From the NCBI GenBank assembly GCA_913056245.1, contig CAJXME010000079.1, positions 1 through 6,078 of the forward strand: DNA of 6,078 nucleotides. Direction: 5' to 3'. The stretch's first letter is position 1. Every line of letters starts with the position of its first letter. The DNA is from an uncultured Alphaproteobacteria bacterium. GTDB taxonomy: Bacteria; Pseudomonadota; Alphaproteobacteria; Puniceispirillales; UBA1172. Made by a program: the position numbers and the translations under genes. Under the pieces are notes generated by a model, which worked only from the letters and a program-made list of their open reading frames with translations, was not told the origin of the DNA and ran no database searches. Below are positions 1 to 5,836 of the stretch, in pieces.

Positions 1-1204
1 AGCGCACCAAATCAAGCATGACCAAGCCAAAGAGGGCAATCGCCAGTGCCGCTATCGTCAGAAACATCGGCTGCTGGAACTGAATTCCCCAGCCGATGGC
101 AACCCCTGCCTGCCTTAAGCCAAGCAAGACGCCGCCGAGAATCAGAAAAGATACAATCACGCCAGCGGCGGTCGCCAGAAAAGACAAACGCACCTCATCA
201 GGCTTTGCGCCGCCCTGCCCCATCACCGCGCCCAGTTTCAGCGAGATCACCGGCAAGACACAAGGCATGATGTTCAAAATCACCCCCCCAAGGAAAGCCA
301 CCATGATCATCAGCATCCATTCGCTGGACGGCATTTCGGGGATGCGATTGGCGGCGACCCCCGCTTCAATTTGCGCGGGCATTTCCAGCAACCAAGCGGG
401 GCTGATGGCGGTCACCGTCACAGCCTGCCCGATCAGCTCTTCTGGCGCTTTACCCGTCACTTTGATTGCGGCCTGCCCCGATTGCCAAAGGGGCGCGGCA
501 AAGGCAAAACCGGAAGCCGCTTCGATCAACACATCATCAGGGGCTTCCTCAAGCGGCAAACCGCCTTGCTCAAACGAGGCATAAAGCGTATCGCCATCAA
601 GCACCAAGCGGGTAAGGCTGACCCCCGCGGCGGTGGAGGCGCGCGGCACCCGCGCCTTAAATTGAGCGATATCCCGCGCTTCCCTTGCGATCTGACCATC
701 GCCTTTCGGCAAGGAGAGGGTGAGTGTTTCGCGCAACGGAATGCACACATCACTGCACACAAGCCCCTCAAAAGGAATAGCAAGATCAAACCCTTTTCCC
801 GGATTGGCGAGATCAAGCCGCAACGGGTAAATCACACGATCACCGTAACCAAAACTATCAAACCCAAGGATTGAGAATCGCTTTGGCGCAGGGAAAAACA
901 TCTCATGCCCGGCAATTGCTGACGTCTTGCTGAAATCAAGCGTGGGCGGCAATCCCGCATCCCCCGGCGATCGCCAATAGATTTTCCACCCCGGCGCGAG
1001 TTTCACCTCAAGCCCCGCTTCCACCGATTGATGATCAGCAATACTATCGATCGCGGTGACAAGGCGGGCTTGCATTTCTGATCCACCTTGCCAAGGGCCT
1101 GAGGCGGCAAAACTAGGCTTAGGCATCAATAAGGCCATAAGCGCCAGTGCCAAAACAATCGCGGCGGTCAAAACAAAGCCAATAGGTCGAAGGGATATCA
1201 TCAT
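1..1204 (-). CDS. DsbD/ScsB-type thiol:disulfide reductase, N-terminal part (runs off left edge)
   Basis: Partial membrane protein. The 401 N-terminal residues are present and the C-terminus is beyond base 1. Seen in the translation: a signal-peptide-like N-terminus (hydrophobic about residues 9-27, likely cleavage near SFAA at 31-34), then a long periplasmic region to about 295. That region carries the C-x3-C motif CSDVC (C150, C154), typical of DsbD N-terminal domains. The hydrophobic core starts at about 296 with GGVILNIMPCVLPV, whose C315 matches the redox cysteine of the first DsbD transmembrane helix. Further helices lie at about 342-361 and 382-400, with the family loop GWGIQFQQP between them. 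Known for the family: electrons pass from cytoplasmic thioredoxin through the membrane domain to periplasmic partners. The long N-terminal domain resembles ScsB-type proteins more than E. coli DsbD; this subtype is inferred. The second membrane cysteine and any terminal thioredoxin domain are outside the window. An ATG at 1201 is an equally possible start; neither has a clear ribosome site. Confidence 0.88.
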   Translation of the reverse strand, partial: MMISLRPIGFVLTAAIVLALALMALLMPKPSFAASGPWQGGSEMQARLVTAIDSIADHQSVEAGLEVKLAPGWKIYWRSPGDAGLPPTLDFSKTSAIAGHEMFFPAPKRFSILGFDSFGYGDRVIYPLRLDLANPGKGFDLAIPFEGLVCSDVCIPLRETLTLSLPKGDGQIAREARDIAQFKARVPRASTAAGVSLTRLVLDGDTLYASFEQGGLPLEEAPDDVLIEAASGFAFAAPLWQSGQAAIKVTGKAPEELIGQAVTVTAISPAWLLEMPAQIEAGVAANRIPEMPSSEWMLMIMVAFLGGVILNIMPCVLPVISLKLGAVMGQGGAKPDEVRLSFLATAAGVIVSFLILGGVLLGLRQAGVAIGWGIQFQQPMFLTIAALAIALFGLVMLDLVR

Positions 1205-1210
1205 GCGGTC

Positions 1211-1238
1211 AATATAGCCTATTGCGGTGAAATTTCAG
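1211..1238 (-). promoter_or_regulatory. Candidate promoter of the DsbD-like gene, possibly leaderless
   Basis: On the minus strand TATATT (1216-1211) matches the -10 consensus at five of six bases. CTGAAA (1238-1233) matches four of six of the -35 consensus with a 16-base spacer. If TATATT occupies -12 to -7, transcription would start at or next to base 1204, the first base of the proposed ATG. No Shine-Dalgarno sequence is visible upstream of that ATG, which fits a leaderless message. This is a match by eye and could be chance in AT-rich sequence. Confidence 0.3.
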
Positions 1239-1319
1239 CCTTTTTGCTGACATTCTGGGAATAATTTGCCCTTCTTTTGCGGCGTTAAGATGGCAATCTT
1301 ATTCTCGCCTTTTTTCGAT

Positions 1320-1328
1320 TGGCATAAT
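1320..1328 (+). promoter_or_regulatory. Candidate extended -10 promoter element for yqgE
   Basis: TGGCATAAT fits the extended -10 pattern TGnTATAAT with one mismatch. It would place a transcription start near 1335 and leave a leader of about 50 bases before the yqgE ATG. No convincing -35 hexamer lies at the right distance. A weaker alternative is TTGCGG (1277-1282) with TATTCT (1300-1305) at 17 bases. Some plus-strand promoter is expected here because the gene to the left is divergent. Confidence 0.3.
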
Positions 1329-1373
1329 GATCTGGTCAAAAAACGATTTCCGTTTTACCCTAATCATAGAAAC

Positions 1374-1379
1374 AGAGGA
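1374..1379 (+). promoter_or_regulatory. Ribosome binding site of yqgE
   Basis: AGAGGA lies four bases before the ATG at 1384. It is the strongest Shine-Dalgarno match in the intergenic region. It decides for the 1384 start over the in-frame ATG at 1327, which has no such site and would add 19 residues unlike the family. Confidence 0.7.
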
Positions 1380-1383
1380 AAAC

Positions 1384-1941
1384 ATGTCAGCATTTCTTAC
1401 AGGACAATTGCTTGTCGCGATGCCGCAAATGGATGATAAGCGGTTTCGCCATACGGTTTTGCTGATTTGCAGTCACGATGAAAATGCCGCTATGGGCGTC
1501 ATCGTCAATCAACCTCGTGAAGACCTTCACCTGAGCGATTTGGCCGAACAATTGGGGATTGGCACGCCGCGATTTAATGCGCTTGATCCAATTTATAACG
1601 GCGGGCCGATGGAACAATCCCGAGGCATTGTGATCCATTCCAGCGAACATATGCTGCCCGATAGCCTGACCATCACGCCGGAAATGGGGATGACCTCAAA
1701 CATCAAGATTCTTTCAGAAATCGCCAATGGCTATGGGCCAAGCGATTATTTGATCGCCCTTGGTCACGCCAGTTGGACCGGCGGGCAACTTGAACGCGAA
1801 TTGCACGATAACGTTTGGCTCACCATGCCCTATGAGGCTGATCTGGTGTTTGACCAACAGGTCAATGAGATTTGGTCGAGCTGCTTTAGCCGCCTTGGGA
1901 TTGCCACGGCGCATCTGTCGCCAGTCGCAGGCAACGCCTAA
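1384..1941 (+). CDS. yqgE: YqgE/AlgH family protein
   Basis: Complete 185-residue protein, the usual length for this single-domain family. The biochemical function of YqgE is not established; the AlgH name comes from a proposed regulatory role in Pseudomonas alginate production and should not be taken as a function here. Visible family signatures: the N-terminal LTGQLLVAMPQMDD (5-18), the CSHDENAAMGVIVNQP strand-turn region (29-44), NGGPM (72-76), and the C-terminal GHASWTGGQLERELHDNVWL (127-146) with W131, the GGQLE motif and W145. No signal peptide or membrane helix, so probably cytoplasmic. The start at 1384 is set by a good ribosome site and by the family N-terminus. The gene is divergent from the DsbD-like gene and convergent with the M16 protease, so it is probably transcribed alone. 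Confidence 0.93.
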   Translation: MSAFLTGQLLVAMPQMDDKRFRHTVLLICSHDENAAMGVIVNQPREDLHLSDLAEQLGIGTPRFNALDPIYNGGPMEQSRGIVIHSSEHMLPDSLTITPEMGMTSNIKILSEIANGYGPSDYLIALGHASWTGGQLERELHDNVWLTMPYEADLVFDQQVNEIWSSCFSRLGIATAHLSPVAGNA

Positions 1942-1960
1942 TTCCTAAAAAACCGTATGA

Positions 1961-3247
1961 TTAAGCGGCAAAGGCTTTCGCCAATTGCTCTTCATCCATC
2001 CACGCCTCGGCCTTAGCGGGACCAATCCCGGCCAAGACCGGCGAAGACATGAGCAAGCGTTGCGCCACACGGCGAATATCATCACAGGTGATGGCATCAA
2101 TTTCCGCCAAAATCTCATCCGATGATTTGACTTGACCAAACAGCAATAGATGCCGCGCTTGGCTTTCCCCCACAGCAGAGACGCTTTCTTGCTGCATACG
2201 AAGGCTAGCCCGCAATTGCGCCACGGCACGGCGGGTTTCATCTTCGGTGGCATGCGCCGCAAGATCAAACAATTCCGTGCCGGTCAGGGCGATCATTTGG
2301 CTGGCGTCATCCATCGATGTGCCGGCATAAACGGCGAGAACGCCGCTATCGGAAAGAGGTTGGCTGAAGGAAAAGACGCTATAGCACAAGCCGCGCTTTT
2401 CACGCGCTTCTTGGAAAAGCCGTGACGACATCCCGCCACCAAACAACACCGACAAGGCCGATAACGCCATGCGATCATCGTCACCCACGGCCAATCCTTC
2501 CAACCCAATCACCAAATGCGCTTGTTCAAGATCGCGGGTCATAATGTTCCGGCGAGGGGCTTTAACGCTGGGCCAAGTGGGTTTCTGGCGTTGCGCTTGA
2601 TGCGCTTGGCGCTGAAGATCGCCAAAATGCTCTTCCACCAAAGCCAGCAATTGGTCATGCTCCACCGCGCCCGCCGCTGATACGATGATGTTATCGGCTG
2701 CGTAATGACGGCGCATGAAGGCTTGCAAATCAGCGCCAGCAAAACCGTTGACGCTGTCATGGGTGCCAAGGATGGGCCGCCCTAACGGGTGATCGGGATG
2801 GCTGGTCGATTGAAAGAGATCAAAAACAATATCGTCAGGCGTGTCGAAAGCCTGACCAATTTCTTGAATAATGACGCCTTTTTCGCGGGCGATTTCTTCC
2901 GAAGGGAAGGTCGAATGGATCAAAATATCAGCCAGTAAATCAATGCCAAAGCCGAGGTCTTCCGGCATCAGGCGCAGATAATACGCGGTTTCTTCGCGGC
3001 TGGTATGAGCGTTGATATAGCCGCCCTTATCTTCGACTTGGCGCGCGATATCAGCAGCGTCACGGCGCGCCGTGCCTTTGAAGGCCATATGTTCGAGCAT
3101 ATGCGCGATGCCATGTTCCGCCGCCGCTTCATCACGCGCACCAGCATTGACCCAAAATCCCACGGAGACGCTCTGGGCAGAGGCCATCCCAGCGGAGACC
3201 ACCCGCAATCCAGACGATAAGGTTGTCACTTGCACATCATGCGTCAT
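1961..3247 (-). CDS. M16 family zinc metallopeptidase (mitochondrial processing peptidase-like)
   Basis: Complete 428-residue protein close to the usual length of the bacterial processing-peptidase-like M16B group. The inverted zinc motif HxxEH is present as HMLEH (H49, E52, H53), inside the family string HMLEHMAFKGT. The third zinc ligand is expected about 76 residues later and fits E129 in VIIQEI, so the enzyme appears catalytically intact. The second half has the glycine-rich loop GGGMSSRLFQEAREKRG (270-286) followed by LCYSV, the conserved substrate-side element. Known for the family: a two-domain clamshell that cleaves peptides or presequence-like segments. The substrate in this bacterium is unknown. 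No signal peptide is seen, so a cytoplasmic location is inferred. Its ATG follows the thrC stop codon by one base (TAG-C-ATG) without a strong ribosome site of its own, suggesting translational coupling. It is the last gene of the minus-strand block. Confidence 0.95.
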   Translation of the reverse strand: MTHDVQVTTLSSGLRVVSAGMASAQSVSVGFWVNAGARDEAAAEHGIAHMLEHMAFKGTARRDAADIARQVEDKGGYINAHTSREETAYYLRLMPEDLGFGIDLLADILIHSTFPSEEIAREKGVIIQEIGQAFDTPDDIVFDLFQSTSHPDHPLGRPILGTHDSVNGFAGADLQAFMRRHYAADNIIVSAAGAVEHDQLLALVEEHFGDLQRQAHQAQRQKPTWPSVKAPRRNIMTRDLEQAHLVIGLEGLAVGDDDRMALSALSVLFGGGMSSRLFQEAREKRGLCYSVFSFSQPLSDSGVLAVYAGTSMDDASQMIALTGTELFDLAAHATEDETRRAVAQLRASLRMQQESVSAVGESQARHLLLFGQVKSSDEILAEIDAITCDDIRRVAQRLLMSSPVLAGIGPAKAEAWMDEEQLAKAFAA

Positions 3248-3248
3248 G

Positions 3249-4655
3249 CTATTGCCGTTTCATCCGATCAACAAAATCCGCGATATCTTGAGGCTGTGAT
3301 GAGGTGTGATGCACCCGGGTTTCGCGCTCCATCAAATCGCTCAGATGCGGCGGCAGCGCCGGCCGTTCGCCCGTGGCTTTTTCCACCGCATCAGGGAATT
3401 TGGCGGGATGCGCGCAAGCCAGCGCTACGATCGGTGTGTCTGCGTCAACGCTAGAGGTATCGCGGGCTTGATGCGCGGCATATACCCCCACCGCCGAATG
3501 CGGATCAAGCACCATGCCGGTTGCGGTTTTAACCCGCACAATTTCAGCAAGCGTGCCATCATCATACAGCCGCCAAGCCTGAAACAATTGCCGTGCTGAC
3601 GCGAGAATTTCCGGTGCAACATCAAACCGGCCGGTGTCGGCAAATGCCGCCATTAAGCGCTGAACCGCGCCGTGATCCCGCCCCAGCATTTCAAACAACA
3701 GACGCTCGAAATTGCTCGACACTTGAATATCCATCGATGGGCTTAATGAAGGCTCAACAGATTGCCGCTCCATCGCGCCGGATTCAAAAAACCGCGTCAG
3801 AATATCGTTGCGGTTGGACGCGCAAATCAAAGTCGAAATGGGCAACCCCATTTGCTTGGCGACATAACCCGCAAAAATATTGCCAAAATTCCCCGTCGGC
3901 ACGGAAAAGGCGACGGGTTTATCGGGTGCGCCAAGCGCCAATGCTGAGGTCACGTAATAGACAATCTGCGGCATCAACCGCGCCCAATTGATCGAATTGA
4001 TCGCCGATAAGCCCACACGATCGCGAAAATCAAGATCACGGAAAAGCGCTTTCACCGCGTCTTGGCAAGCGTCGAAATCGCCTTCCACCGCCACAGCAAA
4101 AGCGCCATCAGCGACGACGGATGTCATTTGCCGTTCTTGGATTGGCGACACGCGGCCATCGGGGAAGAGAATGAAAATATCGACAAAATCACGCCCTTGA
4201 AACGCCTCGAGGGCGGCGGAGCCGGTATCACCGCTGGTGGCGCCAAGGATCACGGCGCGCTTGCCCCGGGCTTTCAGCGCGCGATCAAAAGCCCGCGATA
4301 AAAATTGCATGGCGTAATCTTTGAAGGCGATGGTGGGGCCATGGAATAATTCACAGACATGAATGCCATTGCCAATATCTTGAAGCGGCGCGACATCAGG
4401 ATGGGAGAAATTTTTATAGGTATCCTCCACCATGGCCGCCATTTCCGAGGTGCCAATTTCGCCATCGGTGAAGCGTGCCATGATCGCGGTGGCGACCTCT
4501 TGATAGGATTTGCCCTTCAAGGCGCGCCAATCATCGGCTGACAATTGCGGATAGGTTTGCGGCACGAAAAGACCGCCATCACGCGCCAAACCAGACAGCA
4601 ACGTGTCTTCAAAACCTAGGGGACCATCACCACCACGGGTTGAAATATACTGCAT
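3249..4655 (-). CDS. thrC: Threonine synthase
   Basis: Complete 468-residue pyridoxal-phosphate enzyme converting O-phosphohomoserine to threonine in the cytoplasm, the last step of threonine biosynthesis. It belongs to the longer threonine synthase type with an extended N-terminal domain. Visible motifs: the N-terminal MQYISTRGG...GLARDGGLFVP; the cofactor lysine K112 in HGPTIAFKDYAMQF; the phosphate-binding loop ATSGDTGSA (139-147); SINSINWAR (218-226); and VPTGNFGNIFAGY (252-264). All key elements are intact. The start at 4655 is chosen because the family N-terminus begins there; an in-frame extension to 4751 would add 32 residues that overlap surf1 and resemble nothing in the family. It lies five bases after the surf1 stop and one base before the M16 gene, so it is probably co-transcribed with the oxidase genes. 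Confidence 0.96.
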   Translation of the reverse strand: MQYISTRGGDGPLGFEDTLLSGLARDGGLFVPQTYPQLSADDWRALKGKSYQEVATAIMARFTDGEIGTSEMAAMVEDTYKNFSHPDVAPLQDIGNGIHVCELFHGPTIAFKDYAMQFLSRAFDRALKARGKRAVILGATSGDTGSAALEAFQGRDFVDIFILFPDGRVSPIQERQMTSVVADGAFAVAVEGDFDACQDAVKALFRDLDFRDRVGLSAINSINWARLMPQIVYYVTSALALGAPDKPVAFSVPTGNFGNIFAGYVAKQMGLPISTLICASNRNDILTRFFESGAMERQSVEPSLSPSMDIQVSSNFERLLFEMLGRDHGAVQRLMAAFADTGRFDVAPEILASARQLFQAWRLYDDGTLAEIVRVKTATGMVLDPHSAVGVYAAHQARDTSSVDADTPIVALACAHPAKFPDAVEKATGERPALPPHLSDLMERETRVHHTSSQPQDIADFVDRMKRQ

Positions 4656-4656
4656 G

Positions 4657-4668
4657 AGGATTAATCCT
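4657..4668 (-). promoter_or_regulatory. Palindrome spanning the surf1 stop and the thrC ribosome site
   Basis: AGGATTAATCCT is a perfect 12-base palindrome. On the minus strand its left arm is part of the thrC Shine-Dalgarno sequence AAGGA (4669-4665), nine bases from the thrC ATG. The surf1 TAA (4663-4661) lies in the four-base centre. In RNA, AGGA could pair with TCCT around a TTAA loop, masking the ribosome site until a ribosome finishing surf1 opens it. The palindrome is seen; coupling is inference, and a four-pair stem is weak. Confidence 0.35.
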
Positions 4669-5386
4669 TTTTGCCACCAAAACGAAGCCGACCTGCCTGC
4701 ATATGCCACGAAAGATAGACGCCGACAAGCCCCAGCGCGATGCCATACCAAGTTAAAGCATATTGCCAGTGATCGTTGGGAATGTTGATTTCAACCGCCG
4801 CGCCAATGGGGAGAACATAGGCGCCGGGTTTGCGCAAGACATCCGCCGAATAACTCATAATCACTTGATCGCCTAAACGATGGTGATTTTGAATGTCATC
4901 AATCTTCAAGGTGAACCAATCGTCTTGGGCAGGGTTGTTATCCGGCACGAAATAGCCTTTTTGGCGTTGCAAGCGGAGGATCGCTTCGACGGCGACATCA
5001 CCGTCTTGCAAGGTCGATGGGCGACTTTCAGGGCGGCGGTAATCTTCCGCCACCCAGCCGCGATTGAGCAAGAGAATTCGCCCATCTTCAAGTTTCATCG
5101 GCGTGATGACGTGGTAACCTGCCGTGCCTTCAAACGTGCGGCCGATCAATTGCACTTCGGCGTCATGCATCCATTGCCCTTTGACCATCAGCCGCTGATA
5201 TTGATTTTCCGTTGCCGCATCATCGGCGGGCGGGGCGATAGCCGTTGCGGTGGCGCGGCTGGTGAAATTTTCAATCAGTTCATTTTTCCAATGCATGCGC
5301 TGAATTTGCCACGTGCCGAGATAGAGCAAAATCAGCAAAGCCGGCAGGGCGGCAACAGTCATCCATAAGGAAGGGCGGAAGGTCAT
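4661..5386 (-). CDS. SURF1 family cytochrome c oxidase assembly protein
   Basis: Complete 241-residue inner-membrane protein of the SURF1/Shy1 family, which assists haem a insertion and maturation of subunit I of aa3-type cytochrome oxidase. It has the family architecture: an N-terminal membrane helix (about 9-25) running into LGTWQIQRM (23-31), a periplasmic domain with LLLNRGWV (105-112), and a C-terminal helix preceded by PNDHWQYALTWY (203-214) and extending to about 228. These are the signature segments at both ends. The start at 5386 is preferred because AAAAGGA lies six bases upstream; an in-frame ATG at 5404 would add six residues and overlap that ribosome site. It sits two genes downstream of cox3, which supports an oxidase assembly role. 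The thrC ATG follows its stop codon by five bases. Confidence 0.95.
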   Translation of the reverse strand: MTFRPSLWMTVAALPALLILLYLGTWQIQRMHWKNELIENFTSRATATAIAPPADDAATENQYQRLMVKGQWMHDAEVQLIGRTFEGTAGYHVITPMKLEDGRILLLNRGWVAEDYRRPESRPSTLQDGDVAVEAILRLQRQKGYFVPDNNPAQDDWFTLKIDDIQNHHRLGDQVIMSYSADVLRKPGAYVLPIGAAVEINIPNDHWQYALTWYGIALGLVGVYLSWHMQAGRLRFGGKKD

Positions 5387-5392
5387 AACAGT

Positions 5393-5399
5393 TCCTTTT
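5393..5399 (-). promoter_or_regulatory. Ribosome binding site of surf1
   Basis: AAAAGGA on the minus strand lies six bases before the ATG at 5386. It decides for that start over the upstream in-frame ATG at 5404. The 79-base gap it lies in (5387-5465) shows no terminator hairpin with a T-run and no convincing promoter, so transcription probably continues from the upstream genes. Confidence 0.65.
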
Positions 5400-5465
5400 A
5401 TCATCTCATTTCATCATCTTGAGGCGATCCAAGACAAATGAATGCCTGATCTTTAAGCCTTTGAT

Positions 5466-5834
5466 TTAAGTTTCCGGTGTTTGAAATTCAAATTGCTTGG
5501 CGACGATGATGGCCTTGATCACACGCAAGGAGACCAACGTGGCCGCGAGCATCACCAACCCCCAGACCAAAGCATGAACCCATAAGGGCGGTGCCACCAA
5601 GACTTCCAACACAAAAGCCAAAGGCACAATCAACGCCCCATAAACAAAGATCAACAATGTTGCAGGCCCATCGCCAGCGTTATACCGCGCGATATCAAGC
5701 CCGCAATGCTCACATTGATCCACCAGCGCAATCTTCCCCTGAAACAACTTACCCTGACCGCAGTCAGGGCAAGTGCCATTCAAAGCGCGGCGCATAGGGC
5801 TGGCCGCGCGCGATGAGGATGGGGCGTCAGGCAA
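5466..5834 (-). CDS. DUF983 family zinc-ribbon membrane protein
   Basis: Small protein of unknown function, 122 residues from the chosen TTG or 109 from the ATG at 5795. Numbered from the TTG: a zinc-ribbon-like pair of CxxC motifs (C22-P-D-C25-G and C41-E-H-C44-G), the conserved segment ARYNAGDGPA, then two hydrophobic helices at about 58-80 and 84-105, and a short charged tail. This layout is the DUF983 pattern. The family often lies beside cytochrome oxidase subunit III and SURF1 genes in alphaproteobacteria, so a role in oxidase maturation is inferred but unproven. The start is uncertain. The TTG begins two bases after the cox3 stop, and the stretch 5796-5834 is GC-rich like coding rather than like the AT-rich gaps nearby. 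A GTG at 5879 would overlap conserved cox3 sequence and is unlikely. No start has a clear ribosome site at normal spacing. Confidence 0.82.
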   Translation of the reverse strand: MPDAPSSSRAASPMRRALNGTCPDCGQGKLFQGKIALVDQCEHCGLDIARYNAGDGPATLLIFVYGALIVPLAFVLEVLVAPPLWVHALVWGLVMLAATLVSLRVIKAIIVAKQFEFQTPET

Positions 5835-5836
5835 TC

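Noticed and set aside
96..584. 162-codon open frame on the plus strand
   Set aside because: It lies wholly antisense to the DsbD-like gene, whose translation matches family motifs on both sides of it. The antisense product has no recognisable domain.
371..874. 167-codon open frame on the plus strand
   Set aside because: Also antisense to the DsbD-like gene, covering its CSDVC region. The sequence is basic and low in structure, as expected for a shadow frame.
1327..1383. In-frame upstream ATG for yqgE
   Set aside because: The ATG at 1384 has a good ribosome site and gives the usual family N-terminus. The extension lies on the candidate promoter and leader.
1967..1982. GGCAAAG / CTTTCGCC partial inverted repeat as a terminator
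   Set aside because: The loop would be a single base, the pairing needs a bulge, no T-run follows, and it lies inside the coding end of the M16 gene.
4656..4751. In-frame N-terminal extension of thrC to 4751
   Set aside because: It would overlap the 3' end of surf1 by 91 bases and add 32 residues unlike threonine synthases. The family N-terminus begins at 4655 with a ribosome site upstream.
4880..5368. 162-codon open frame on the plus strand
   Set aside because: Antisense to surf1, which is supported by several family signatures. No ribosome site or domain supports the plus-strand frame.
5387..5465. Internal promoter or regulatory RNA in the gap before surf1
   Set aside because: The gap holds GATGA-like short repeats and AT-rich sequence, but no hexamer pair at proper spacing and no stable hairpin could be supported by eye.
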